DNA from: Progne subis subis
Lineage: Eukaryota > Chordata > Aves > Passeriformes > Hirundinidae
DNA: 64,000 bases
Direction: 5' to 3'
Assembly (NCBI GenBank): GCA_022316685.1
Contig: JAKJHU010000014.1
Span: forward strand, 6,939,001-7,003,000
The notes under the pieces were generated by a model. That model saw only the letters and a list, made by a program, of their open reading frames with translations. It did no database searches and had not been told where the DNA came from. Position numbers and translations under genes: made by a program. Below are positions 13,112-24,700 of the stretch, piece after piece. Every line of letters starts with the position of its first letter. The first letter of the stretch is position 1.

Positions 13112-16100
13112 TAGCTGATGGGCCAGATGAGGAATACCACATAAATATGTCTGTTTAAATCTCAGTGCTTGGACAGCAGTGCTTTCTGCTGCAAAATACA
13201 ATCATATGTCACCCCGTGACATTTTGAGGAGTGTGGGATGGAAAGCAGCCTCTCTGCTTGTGCCAGACTTTATTTCATGTGGGCCTATTCCTGAGGGTGC
13301 TGACTGTGGATTAAGCAGCGTTGACAGATAAATACTGATGTTTTATTTTCGTGGAGATTGGAGAGTGGCATGCTCCGAAGTATGGTGGAGTAGATTACTT
13401 AATACACTATTACTTCTCATGGATTTTGATTATTATTTGGATTTTCCAGAGTCATCACCTTGTGGTGCTGTTCTCACCCTTCTGTCAGCTCTGGCAAACT
13501 CTGATAGCCAGGTGATTTGTCTGAATAAAATAAGGTTTTTTACTTCCTAGGGTATCATTTCACTCCAGCCTCATGCTTATGAAAAGCTGAGGAGTTTGGG
13601 TCGTGGTTTTGGGCCACGGAAGCTGTTCTGGGATTTTTCAAGAATGTGTAGAGAAGAGAGACAATTTACAAGAGTACATTGTGGGTTTTTTTAATAGAAC
13701 AGTTTGCGTTGGAAGGGACCTTTCCATCGCTCTCACGTCCAACACCTTCAACTACAGCAGGTTCTCAGTAGCATCATTGTTGCCTTTTGTTTGGGTTTTC
13801 CCTTTCTGACCCCACCTGAAAAGAAAAAAAAAAAAAAGGAAAGAAAAAAATAGTGTGGCAAAACAATTTCCCATGTTCTCTTAGATGGAAATGTTCACGT
13901 TCTGAGGAAATGTTCACATTCTGAAGAAACCCTCAGCTTTCAACCAAATGGTTAAACGCTGGTAATATTTTTATCTGGTTAAGGACGCATTGATATAAAT
14001 ATCCATAAGGAAAAAAATAAAGCTCTGAATCTGTGCTTTTGTCTTTGTTGTCATCACAAAACCAGTTTTCCTTCCAAGTCTGGGGGCACCAAGGCTGTGC
14101 AGCCACCTCTGTGTGTAACAGGCCCGGGATCTCACAGGTGGCTGTGGAGGTGTTCTGCTATTTTACTTTCTCTGAGCTCAGTTAAATTGATGGTTTGTGA
14201 CCATATTGTCCCTTCCATCCAAGACTTAGCATTCAAGGATTGTGCTGAAGGACTTGCCTCCAAACCAGAGAATAATAGAGAGCCAAAAAAAAAAGGTAAA
14301 TACAATAGCAGATGGTTTATATCAGCTTGACAGCATCGTTCTTGGCCAGCACCCAAAGCTGCAAACTTCTGAGCTGGAAGTTTGAGCTTTTGTTTGAAGT
14401 TGGGAGCGGAGGCTCAGGAATGCCCCAAAGCTGATCCACACTTACGTGGCTCTCCATGAGGTCAGAACAGTGCTCCAGGCAGGCCAGGGCCAGAAAAAGG
14501 TGAAGAACGACCCAGCAAAGCAAAATCTAGTCGCCTAAAGTGATGAGAGTGATTGAGAAAATTAAATAATCATGTGAAAATGAAAGGAATAGGCTGATCA
14601 TGCAGAGATGCCGTGAGAACCTTCATTTACACAGATCTTTTGAGGCAGGATGGTGAGAGACTCCAGCTCTAATCACACTTTTGCAGAGATGATTTTCTCT
14701 TGCTCCCAAAGGATTAAAATACTTTGAGCAGGCAACAAGTGCGAGTTGTTGGGGTCAGAAGTTTGTACAAGCACAGCCGCCAGGGCGTTGGATCATTATG
14801 ATTTATTGATGACCTGTCGGACAGAGGCCTGAAATTCTGACATTTCAGCTTGCCACAACTATAAAAACCTAAACCCAGAATGCTCAAAGAAAGAACATAG
14901 GTCAAGGGAAAACAACCCCCTTTTTCCATCTGTCTGCACGGGCAGGTCTTGTAAAGGCATTAAAAGGTTCTGAATCAGGCCCATGCCAGCAATTCAGATT
15001 TACTGGGAGTTGTTACTGCAGCAGCGACAAACACAGCCTGGCTTTACTGGCTTGCACATTTGTCATGCCCAGACTGAAAAATGTCCCTGAAACTCCTCAG
15101 CTGCCACAGGAGCAGCATCTATCCCTTCCCTTCAGAAAGACAAGGCCATTAGAAACTAATGGGGCCTTCAGGAATTGGAGATTCCCCCCATCCTCAATGT
15201 GTTCCTTCATCTCCCCCAAAGGGGTTTTCCTCTGCTCTGCAAACTCGTAATGTCCTTGTAAATGACATTTTGCTGCACAGTTGAAGCAATCCACCTCAAG
15301 GAAAAGCGAAGATAGAAAACGGGATTTAATTTTTCTTCTCCTCGTGCAAGTCCATCAGAGCAGGTAGCCACAGCTGGATGGTCCAGCAGAAATCCTGGGA
15401 AATGAGGACGCAGCAGGTTCCCCACAGAGGAGGAACTTTGAAGGTACCTTTTAATTGTCCTTCTGTGAGCTCCACATTGCAGCCACAGGCTGGGCAAATT
15501 CTTCACTCGAATTAAATTAGGTGGGATTAAGAGTTCTGTGGATGATGTGGTCAAAAGACAAAGAAATTTTATGCTACCCACAGAATATTTTAGCATTTAA
15601 TTTAGGAACTGACGGGCTTTAATCATAGAGTGCTGCTTATCTCTAAGTGGACCTTTGGCCTTTTTTTGACTGTTAGACAAAACAAATACTGAATTTGTAA
15701 TATGGGCAGTCTCTGAGGATTCTTTGATATCTTGGTGTCCAAAGGAAGATTCTGTTTCCAAATGTGGGATACAGATACTCACACCCTCTGGAGAAAGAGG
15801 AATTTCGCTTTTCACCAGGTTTGATCTTTGTCCTTGGACAGTGCACGGTACCAGAGGCGAATCATCTTTCACTTAAATTCTCCTCCAGAACTGTTTTTAT
15901 CAGGCGGATGGTAAAACCATAGAGAAGAAATCCAAGTTCAAGGGAATGTATACAGAAAGGCAGTGGTTAATCCCAAATGTATGAGCAAAGAGGTTTTCCA
16001 GTGGAAAATAAGGAATTTTTCTTTGATTCTGAGAGCCTCTGTTGCTGAGTTGCCTCATACAAACCTCACAAAAACTGAGGTCTATATTTCAAAATACCCT

Positions 16101-17865
16101 ATCCAAAAAAATATTTTCTGCTGCTCTTTAGAGTTCATCTACTATTTCACCTAATGTAACCTAGTTTTAATTTTTTTGGAAGTGCCTTAGGGTATAAATA
16201 AATAACAAGGCACTTGGGATTTTAAAATTTTCATCTCTTTCATTCCAGGTATTGTTTTGCTCCCATTTCCTCCCCTGCAGCATTTGAGGACTTGTGTAAA
16301 ACACAGCCAACACGATTCTATTATTTTTCTTTCTTTCTTTTTTGGCGTGTTTTTGTTTTTGTTTTGGGTTTTTTTTTTTTTGTTTGTTTGTTTTTTGTTG
16401 TTGTCGTTTGTTGTTGTTTTTGTGGGGTTTTGTTTTGTTTTGTTTTTTGTTTTTTGTTTATTTTTAAGAGTTCAGTGAGTCAGGGAGTTTCTAACGAACA
16501 TCTGCTTAACTTTATCCTGTGTGCAACTCTCCAGGAACTGAGCAGCATTTCTTCCTGTCGGGTTTGGAGCAGCACGTGCTCCAGGCTGCCGTGAGATCCA
16601 TTGTTTTCCCAGGGAAGCAAAATGGTGTTAAAGTCCTAACTGGGCCCAATATCAGCTCTGAGCAAGATAATCTCCAAACCTTTCTCTGAAGTCCACTCTG
16701 GAGCTTGGTTTGTACTTCTCCCTGGTGAGCACTGAGGTTCTGAACTCTGAGCTGATACCAATTAAGAGGAATGGTCATCAGGGGAGCAAAGAATTAAAAA
16801 CAAATTGAGCTTTCCCAGGCAGCAGTTTTTTCTTGGGTGAACCAGAAGCAACCAAACTTGTCTTCCGCTGCTCAGTAAGAGACCCCCTAAAATTCAGAGA
16901 GACAAACCAGTAAAATTAACATTTACAAGTACACAGCATAAATGTAACATTATTGTTTTCTATTTCAAATGTAAATAATAGAGAAGAAATTAGCTCTGAG
17001 TGTTTGAAACAGGAATGTGTCCAGTAATTGTTGCCATTTCCAGGGTTTATTGACCCGTGCTCTGGAGCTGGAGTGCGAAATGACTCTTCAGGCTGTTAGA
17101 ATAAGTTCTACACTGCAGGATTTGGGAATTCATCGTGTTTCAATTAATTCCAGCTCTGCAAAAACCTCTTTTCTTGTTTGCTTTATCCTTTTCTTCTTAT
17201 TTTTATTTTTACAGTGAGCCAGCAATTAATTTTTTAATCAAGATTCAGATAGAGTGTCATTACTGCTTCAGGTCTAATAATGAGCATTCTGTGACTCCCG
17301 GGGAAGGTGGGTGTTTGCTTGGCTTTTTGTTCTTTCCCATTCACACTTGCCAGGTTAATATTGTGTTTGCAGATTTGCATTTGGACCATATTAGTGCACA
17401 ATCTTGGAGTTAAAGAGCCGGAATATCTTGAATTCCAGTAATCCTCGACAGCCCCAAACACAATAGGCTTTCTCTCTCTACTTTAACTAATTACCTCTGT
17501 GCAGCACTCCAGGTGAATTTCAGCACAAGCACTCTAATAATGTAATTAAAAATGTATAAAGGAATTAAAAATGAATTAAAAGGATAAAACTTTCAGACCT
17601 GGACTAAATTAAATGACAGGGACTTAAGTCCCTCTGTTTTAAAGGACCTGCAGCTGGTAGATTAAGAATGCTGGGGTACCACCAGGACTCCTCAAGCAAA
17701 ACAACATAAACTTCGAATTGAGCAGGGATAAAGGAATCTTCGCATCTCCTGGGTCTCATTCCCTTAAAGGCCACATGTACTTTGCAAATAAAAAAGTTGT
17801 GCCAAAAACTCTTGCCACCAGTGATGATATTTCCTAATTAACAGGCATTCGAAGGTGGTAAGAGG
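12546..17865. other. Host non-coding DNA with homopolymers and a small CR1 end
   Basis: It includes an A26 run at 13081-13106 and a T/G-rich simple stretch at 16323-16466 that generates Phe/Val/Cys-rich false ORFs. A 20-bp duplicated GAAATGTTCAC-TTCTGA motif lies near 13888-13928. No exon, RNA gene or LTR recognised. Confidence 0.5.
13693..13765 (-). repeat. CR1 LINE 3' end, antisense (short)
   Basis: ATAGAACAGTTTGCGTTGGA and AGGGACCTTTCCATCG, followed by TCCAACACCTTC, match the reverse complement of a diverged CR1 terminus. Confidence 0.7.
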
Positions 17866-17970
17866 GAAGCTGAGTTCCTGGTCTATGGAAGGTGTTCCTG
17901 CCCGTGGCAGGGGCTGTAAGAAGATGAATTTTAAGGTCCCTTCCAACCCAAACCATTTCTTGATCCCATT
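17866..17970 (+). repeat. CR1 LINE 3' end, sense
   Basis: TTCCTGCCCGTGGCAGGGGC, then AGATGAATTTTAAGGTCCCT and TCCAACCCAAACCATTTCTTG, identify the 3' terminal part. Confidence 0.82.
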
Positions 17971-18235
17971 TTTCTCTGATTCCTGAAGCTGTGTGTGAGT
18001 CCTGGGGCAGGACAGGATTCAGCTGATGCTTTGTCCCAGTTTTGGGGGCATTTTGGGTACATTCAACCAGGACCCTGCTGACTCTGGCTCTCTCTCATGC
18101 AGCCAGCAGGGTGCAGAGCTCCTTGAGGACAGCACCCAGCAAATCCAGCCCTGTCCATCCATCCCTCCCATCATTTCCAGCTCTCCTCCACACGTGCTCC
18201 AGCCCACGCATGCCCCAAGCTGGAGCAAAAGCATC

Positions 18236-18530
18236 AACCATAAAATCACCAAATCATTAAGGTTGGAAAAGGCCTCTAAGGTTCAGCAAGTCCAACCTTT
18301 GCCTTAATCCCCCCCTGCCCACTAAACCATATCACCAAAATACTCAACAAGCCATTCACTTAAGAGATGGATTTGATGATCCTGGTGGGTCCTTTTCCAC
18401 TCAGAATCTTCTGTGATCTGTGATTTACTCTTCTTTTATCACTTTCAGGGGTGGTGACCCCACCTTTGCTCTGAGGAGACACCTCCAAAGCTTAACCAAT
18501 CCTCCAGTGAAGAAATGAAGCTTTAGCTCA
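18236..18530 (-). repeat. CR1-like antisense fragment, possibly split by a sense CR1 end
   Basis: 18236-18345 (AATCATTAAGGTTGGAAAAG, CCACTAAACCAT-like) is antisense. 18448-18530 (GGGGTGGTGACCCCACC, CAGTGAAGAAATGAAG) also fits antisense CR1 further in. Between them, 18360-18430 (TTTGATGATCCTGGTGGGTC, TCTTCTGTGATCTGTGA) reads as a sense CR1 end. The nesting is an inference from these short matches. Confidence 0.55.
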
Positions 18531-19311
18531 CCCTGCCGTCTGCACAGACTTCCAGGCAGTTCTCAGGAGCTGAGGCAACCCTGGCTCATCCTGTGCGCTG
18601 GGGATGGCTTTGGGAGCATCCCAGGCTCTGCACATCCACGGATGGAGGCACAGAGGTCACTCAGGCCTGGAGGCACACTTGGTGCCAGGGGAGGCCATCA
18701 GGAACCTGGCACCTGACACTGATTGCTGAGGACACCCGGCTGCCCAGCAAAGGCTCTGCGCGGTGAAATAATTACATCAGGACAGGTCAACTAAGCTAAA
18801 GTGTCTGTTCCTATAATCACAGCGTTGTCAAGTGTATTCCTCAAGTAAACACAGCGACCAGCCCCCATTAAGGCTCCTTTAATCTGCAATAAGTCAGACA
18901 AGCCAATTTTGGACAAAACCCTAACAAGCTGTCTCTGGGTTGTGCCAGACTTCTGTCTCGGGGCTGTGCACTTCCCTTCAGCGCTGTGAGGGGCTGGTTT
19001 CTGAGCCGGGGACAGTAAATGACTGAATGCAGCATCATCACAGAGAAACCGAGTGTGCAGGCACTGCAATGTCCCGGGAGACTGGCAACGATCACCAGCA
19101 AAAACCTGGAATAAAACATCCCAGTGCAAAATGAACTTGAAGTGATGTGTGCATATAGAACAACATGGTTAATTCTGAATGATGTTTATCACATTGGACG
19201 TCTTCATTTTTCTGTTATGTCTCCCTTCCTTCAGGTATCTCCATGGATCCAGCTGTAAATGTTGTTTGGTTTTTTTTTTCCCAGGCTTTTTTTTGTTTTG
19301 GGGTTTTTTGG

Positions 19312-19355
<44 letters not shown>

Positions 19356-20403
19356 CCTGCAGCAAGTTATTTGCTCCTCCTTTTGAGAATTTTAATACAT
19401 GAAATATCTCTACAAAAATCATATTTCCCTGAAGGTCTGGCAGAAGAAATAACCCAAGCATCCTGTAAACAGGAGAGACTTAAAATATCCTGAGTCCAGA
19501 GATTCCTTCTGAAGCCACTCAAGCTGTTTAAAAATGATGACAGAAATTATAAATCTGTATGGAGACATACACACATATAAGTGGAAAGCCCTTCTTTAAG
19601 CTGTTTGTTTCAATTTGTTTATTCTAGTTTATAAATTTGTGGTTATGAGGATTTTAGGTTTTCCAGCTCAGGGTGATATCCAAGGAGGGTTTTCCTAGCT
19701 AAAGGCACTGCAAGGAAAATGCTTTCTCCAGGTTCCCATGAAACTGAGGCCAGTCCCTATCACCTCTGAAAAGTGAGAGCAGAAACGTTACTAAATTCAG
19801 GGCAAGTTCTCTCAAAACAAAAGGGTGGTTTGCCACCAACTCCTTCTTTTTTTCTCCTGGGGGTTTGATTCAATGCTGGGTTCCCTACACAAACTGAACA
19901 CCAGGATTTTCCAAAGGAAAAAGAAAGCATTAAAAAAAAAACATGCAAAAACAGGCTGTGGGCAAGAATTTTAAGAAGCAGCAGAAACTTAAAGCCAGCA
20001 GAAACTAATGGAACTGTAGAGGGCAATTAATTACCCTGGACTGTGTCCGGATCCCAATTTATTCAGGACCTGGACAGAGTCAGATCCTGATTTCTCTCCT
20101 TTTGTTTCTCCTCTCACCTCTGTGTGCCTGGTGCAACCTCAGAGAGTCTTGCTCCAGAGTCGTCCTCTGTTTTTGGGGATGGGATCTGGTGGGATTTGGA
20201 ATATTGAGACACATTTAATCCTAATCTCCTTTGGAGCAGGAGGATTAAGGAATATACAGAGGTACCAGCTTTAAAATTCTGAAAATCAACGCCCTGTATG
20301 CGTTGGTGTGGATTGATCCCAGTGTGGACTCACAGCTTCCTCTCTCTAACAGCATTCCTGGCCTGGATGTTGATAATTGGCCCTTCCCACACAGCTTTTC
20401 CTG
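18531..20403. other. Host non-coding DNA left of the provirus
   Basis: It contains a pure T43 run at 19313-19355. No gene recognised. The stretch up to 20403 is the left host flank of the integration site. Confidence 0.55.
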
Positions 20404-20409
20404 GCTGCC
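20404..20409. repeat. Target-site duplication, left copy (GCTGCC)
   Basis: The six bases GCTGCC directly abut the left LTR end and recur at 28632-28637 directly after the right LTR end. This is the staggered-cut signature of integrase. An exact duplication agrees with recent insertion and with no recombination against another copy. Confidence 0.93.
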
Positions 20410-20588
20410 TGTATCTGGTTTTTTCCCCGCTCCGGGCGGGAGAGGACCTCTGGCTCGCTCGGTCAACACAGATACAGATGTTTCCAGTTCGCTTCGGCTT
20501 CGGCTTAGCAGTTGGACCCCGTATGTTGAGACAGTCAACAGCAGCAGAAGAGAAAAGGCTGGCTCTCAGCTTAGCAGGTTAAAAGACG

Positions 20589-20594
20589 TTTATT
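20589..20594 (-). terminator. Poly(A) signal AATAAA in the 3' LTR
   Basis: The plus-strand TTTATT reads AATAAA on the minus strand, about 160 bp downstream of the TATA-like box. That is a normal position near the end of R. Cleavage would be expected 10-25 bases to the left. The identical signal in the 5' LTR is at 28086-28091. Confidence 0.65.
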
Positions 20595-20616
20595 AGCTCC
20601 AGAGTTGAGAAGCAGA

Positions 20617-20733
20617 GAGCTCCGAGCTCAGAGGCGAGAGCTCAGAGGCTGGGAGCTGAGCAGCTGAGCGAGAGCTGCTCGGAGAGCTGCTGGGAGAGAG
20701 AGGAGCAGCTCGGAGAGGAGCAGCTGAGAGAGA
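20617..20733 (-). repeat. GAGCTC/CAGCTC-rich repetitive part of R (3' LTR; also 28114-28230)
   Basis: Just downstream of the inferred start site, both LTRs carry about 115 bp of short, partly self-complementary words (GAGCTC, CAGCTG, GAGCTGCTC, GGAGAG). Viral transcripts would begin and end with this segment, which should fold strongly. No specific function can be assigned; a structured R is common in retroviruses. Confidence 0.55.
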
Positions 20734-21134
20734 AAACTTTGAATCCCCTCTCCCTTATAAGCGGGGGAGGGGTTCCAGGGAGGATACAACAAGACAACAA
20801 ATCAGGGGATCCAGGGGGTAACAAGGTGTGCCCACCCCCAAGCCTCGGACCAACCACCTCCAGAGGGAAAGAATTCCCCCAGGCTACCTGTCCACCCGAA
20901 GCCCTCTCCCTGAGGTTTCGCAATCTGGGAGGGACCCCTGGAGTGATAGACAGGCTGCCCCAGAGTGAGGGGGGGCAGAGGGATGTTACATGCCATGTGA
21001 GGGGTGGGATAATTGACACAAAACACCTTATTATAAAGACGACACAAAAGGGATACAAAATTGGGGATACAGTGAAATGAACCATAACATAAACTTCTTA
21101 CAAAGACCTAATAAAACAGTTCTGCACCACTACA

Positions 21135-21153
21135 TCTCCCCCTTTTTTGTTTT
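21135..21153 (-). other. Polypurine tract
   Basis: A purine run (AAAACAAAAAAGGGGGAGA on the minus strand) directly abuts the 3' LTR start TGTAGTGG. This is the primer site for plus-strand DNA synthesis. It overlaps the last bases of the env remnant. Confidence 0.92.
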
Positions 21154-21757
21154 AATAACAGGAGGAGGGCTGGAATGGAGGAGGATGATATTCAAAGTCC
21201 GGGTAACTCTCAGTGAGCCACTCTGGCTGAGTGGGCCACTCTATCTGAGGTTCTTCTTCTGGGTGTCTCCTGTCTTCTGGGTTTTCCTCCAGTTCCATGT
21301 TTTCCTCCCATCCAGGCACGGATGATACAGCAACTTGGTTCACAGAGGGGGCATGTGTGGTGCTAGAAATTAATCTACTTAACATTTTTTTGACGATACC
21401 AAATCCAATTAAAATTAACAGAATAACAAATAAAAACAACAAAACTGATTTCAAAATTGAACCCACCCAGCCCGAAATTCCCCAGTCCCCAAACAATCCA
21501 TTCAGCCAGTCACCAGTCTCTCTCTTGATGTCATCCACCATGTCCCGGATGTTCTGGCTGGCTTTGTGGCCTGCCCCATTGCCCTGGTGGCTTTGGGCTG
21601 GGGCACCAACCATCCAGAGACAGGTGCAGCGAGACTGGCAAGCAGGAGGATGCCAAGGAGCAGGTGGAACTTCCTCAGCACTGGGGACTGGCGCTGGACA
21701 GGCTCTGTCAGAACCAAAAGAACTAAGACAAACAATTAGCATTCGAGGAGGGGTCAT
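21152..21757 (-). pseudogene. env: env remnant: SU and most of TM deleted
   Basis: A 201-codon frame opens at the ATG at 21757, overlapping the end of pol. Residues 69-100 resemble the membrane-proximal part of a retroviral TM subunit. Residues 102-126 are a hydrophobic anchor (SVLLFLFVILLILIGFG core). Residues 127-201 form an acidic, Pro/Trp/Tyr-rich cytoplasmic tail. In another frame (about 21678-21592) lies a signal-peptide-like stretch (LLLGILLLASLAAPVSG) followed by the start of a mature SU (GWLVPQPK). That frame has a TAA at 21738-21736 and no upstream ATG. The internal deletion junction lies between about 21592 and 21553. SU, the cleavage site and the fusion region are missing, so no entry function is possible. 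A small single-pass membrane protein could still be made. Confidence 0.85.
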
Positions 21758-24700
21758 TCATGAAAGCGAAATCATCCTGGGAAAAATCTTCCCTCCTTTT
21801 CCTCCTAAAAGCTGCCTGAGTAACCTGTGGCAGTTTCTTTTTCTCCTCTGAGACCTTCGGGACACAGGGCCTCACCCATTTTGATGGTAACCATCTCGGC
21901 CCCGTGGGGGTGGACACGCAAGCGTACCCACGGCCCCACGTGACCAAATCATGAGGTCCCTCTGTCCTTCCAGTTTCAGGGTCCCGGACCATGACTGGCG
22001 GCCTCTCTTTGATGTTTAGCTGAGGGTTTGCCCCAAAATGACGAACGATCGGAGGGTTTAAAAACTCAAAGGTGCTGTTTAAAAAATTCAGTGTGAATAG
22101 AGCCCTGGCCAATCGGGTCTGTGGTGTTTCTGTTTTCAACACTGGTTGTTGTTGGTTGAGGACCCTTTTGATTTCCCTGTGGGTCCTCTCCACCACTGCT
22201 TGGCCTGTCGGGGAATGAGGGATGCCTGTTTTATGACCCACTCCCCATTGTTGCAGGAAGCTGCAGAATTCCTTGGAACGGTATGCTGGGCCATTATCAG
22301 TTTTTAATTCTTTTGGGATGCCCATGAAGGAGAAAGCCTGGATGAGGTGTTTAATTGCATCCGAGGTCTTCTCCCCTGTGTGGGCGGAAGCGAAAACTGC
22401 ACCGGAGAAAGTGTCCACTGACACGTGCACATATTTAGATCGGCCGAATTGGGGGATATGTGTCACGTCAGTCTGCCACAGCTCACAGCTGTTCAGACCT
22501 CTGGGGTTCACTCCCGCACTTAAGGTGGGGAGTGCATGCTGGTTACAGGAGGGACACGTAGCCACAATTGCCTTAGCCTGTTCCCGGGTGATGTGAAACC
22601 GGCGAACAAGGCCAGGTGCGTTCTGATGGTGAAGCTGATGGCTGAGCTTTGCCTGCTCAAAAATGCTTGGCAATGGGGCCATCGCTGCAGGAGCAGCAAG
22701 AGCATCAGCCCTTCTGTTCCCCTCAGCTATGAAACCTGGCAAATCGGTGTGTGATCTCGTATGCATCACAAAAAATGGCTGCTCTCTGTGGGAGACAAGC
22801 TTAACAAGCTTAGAAAGCAGCTCAAACAGTGCTGTGTTAGACACCTCCTGCAGTATTGCCTGATCTGCCCTCGATACCACCCCCGCTACATAAGCGGAGT
22901 CCGTTACTAAATTGAAGGGTTCGGGGAACCTTTCAAAAGCTCTGACAACAGCGGCCAACTCAGCAACCTGAGGTGATCCCTCCACTTCGGCAACATCTGC
23001 CTCCCACTGCTGAGTCTGAGGGTCCTTCCAAGTCATGACTGACTTGTGGGACCTTCCGGACGCGTCCGTGAAAACTGTCAGGGCCTCTAAAGGCTTCCTG
23101 CTCCGAACATCTTTCAAATTCAGTGTGAATTTGGCATCCTGATTAAAAATTTTGTGGGCTGGCCGATGAATTGAGATTTGCCCAGTGAAGGAATCTAGAG
23201 CAAACTGCAGTGCTTCGTTTTCCTGAAGCAGGTGTTCTAACATTGCCTTTGTAATTTGGCCCGATCTTAATCCAATTGGAATGTGAATGCATTCAAAATC
23301 ACACCCGGCCAATTCCCTGATCCGGACTCTGGCTTTTCGGATCAGTTCAGCCACCAGTTCCTGTGGACGTGTCATTCTCTTGGACCTTTGATGGCTGAGA
23401 AAGACCCATTCTATGATTAGAAGCGGGTCCTCTCTGCCCTGGTCCTTTTTGATGTTATTTCTCCATTGGAAAATGACTCCATGTAGGTGTGGCAATTTCC
23501 CCATTATTATGAATTTGAAAGGCAGGTCTGGATCACACCTGTGAGCCTGCCGAGTGGACATCAGATGCTGTACCTTTTCCAGCGCCTCCTTCGCTTCCGG
23601 GGTCAGTTCCCTGGGAGAACTCAGCTCCTCTCCCCCTTTCAATAAATTGAAAAGAGGGGCTAGGTCCTCGGTTGTGAGGCCTAGCCAGGGTCTCACCCAA
23701 TTCAATGCCCCACACAGTTGATGGACATCTGCAAGGGTCTGAATTCTGGCCTTGATTTCTAATTTCTGCGGCACAATGGTCCGCTTGCCAATTTCCAGCC
23801 CAAGGTACCTCCAAGGTGGCATCCTTTGAACTTTGTCTTCCTGCAGCTCGAACCCTGCAACAACCAATGCATTAATTGTCAGGTCAAGCGCATGTGACAA
23901 GACATCATCGGTGGGGGCACACACAAGCACATCATCCATATAATGATGGATGATTGCTTTCTCTGCGGCTACGCGGACCGGGGACAGCAAGGAAGCCACA
24001 TACCACTGGCAGATGATAGGTGACACCTTCATCCCTTGGGGTAAAACCCTCCAATGGTAGCGTTTCCTCGGGGCCTCTCGGTTAATGGTGGGAACCGAGA
24101 ATGCAAAACGTGGTGCGTCGTCAGGGTGTAGGGGAATATAGAAGAAACAATCTTTTATATCTATAACAGCCAATTTCCAATTTTGTGGGAGCATGGTCGG
24201 GGTAGGCATCCCAGGTTGAAGAGAGCCCATGTCTTCTATCACGTTGTTAATTTGTCTGAGATCCTGGAGGAGTCTCCACTTGTCTTTCCCCGGCTTCTGG
24301 ATAACGAAAACCGGTGAATTCCAAGGGCTGGTGGTCTCTACAATGTGACCCTTAGCTAACTGCTCCTCCACGAGCTCTTCGAGCACCTTCAATTTCTGTT
24401 TTGAAAGCGGCCACTGTTCCACCCACACTGGCGAATCTGTTTTCCAATTCAGCTTGTGGGTAGGGCGCTCCTCAGCGACCGCTGCCCAAAAATCCTGTGG
24501 GGGGTCTGGGATGTCAATCGTGACTCCCCACTGGGCCATCAGGTCTCTCCCCAACAAGGGTTCCCTATAATCCAAAACAAAAGGGCGTAAACTGGCCAAT
24601 TGCCCTTTTGGCCCCTTAATTTGAACCACACTCTTTGATTGTTTGGCCAATTGCATTCCCCCTATTCCTTGCACGTGTCCTGCCACGTTTTCCAAGGCCC

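Larger units (their letters stand above)
20410..21134 (-). repeat. 3' LTR of the provirus (725 bp)
   Basis: Second direct copy of the LTR, with TG...CA ends and the PPT immediately upstream (to the right). The poly(A) signal AATAAA lies at 20589-20594 and the TATA-like CTTATAAG at 20754-20761, both on the minus strand. It differs from the 5' LTR by one T in the run near 20417-20422. As the downstream LTR it should supply 3' processing for viral RNA, and its promoter could drive readthrough into the host DNA on the left. Confidence 0.96.

Noticed and set aside
16257..16594. Phe/Val/Cys-rich ORFs resembling membrane segments
   Set aside because: Produced by the T/G-rich simple stretch at 16323-16466.
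20739..21080. 113-codon plus-strand ORF in the 3' LTR, repeated at 28236-28577
   Set aside because: It lies inside the LTR, antisense to the virus, recurs only because the LTR is duplicated, and has no domain pattern.
20642..21085. 147-codon minus-strand ORF in the LTR, repeated at 28139-28582
   Set aside because: It spans U3 and part of R in viral sense. No accessory-protein features are visible, it crosses the promoter, and duplication explains both copies.
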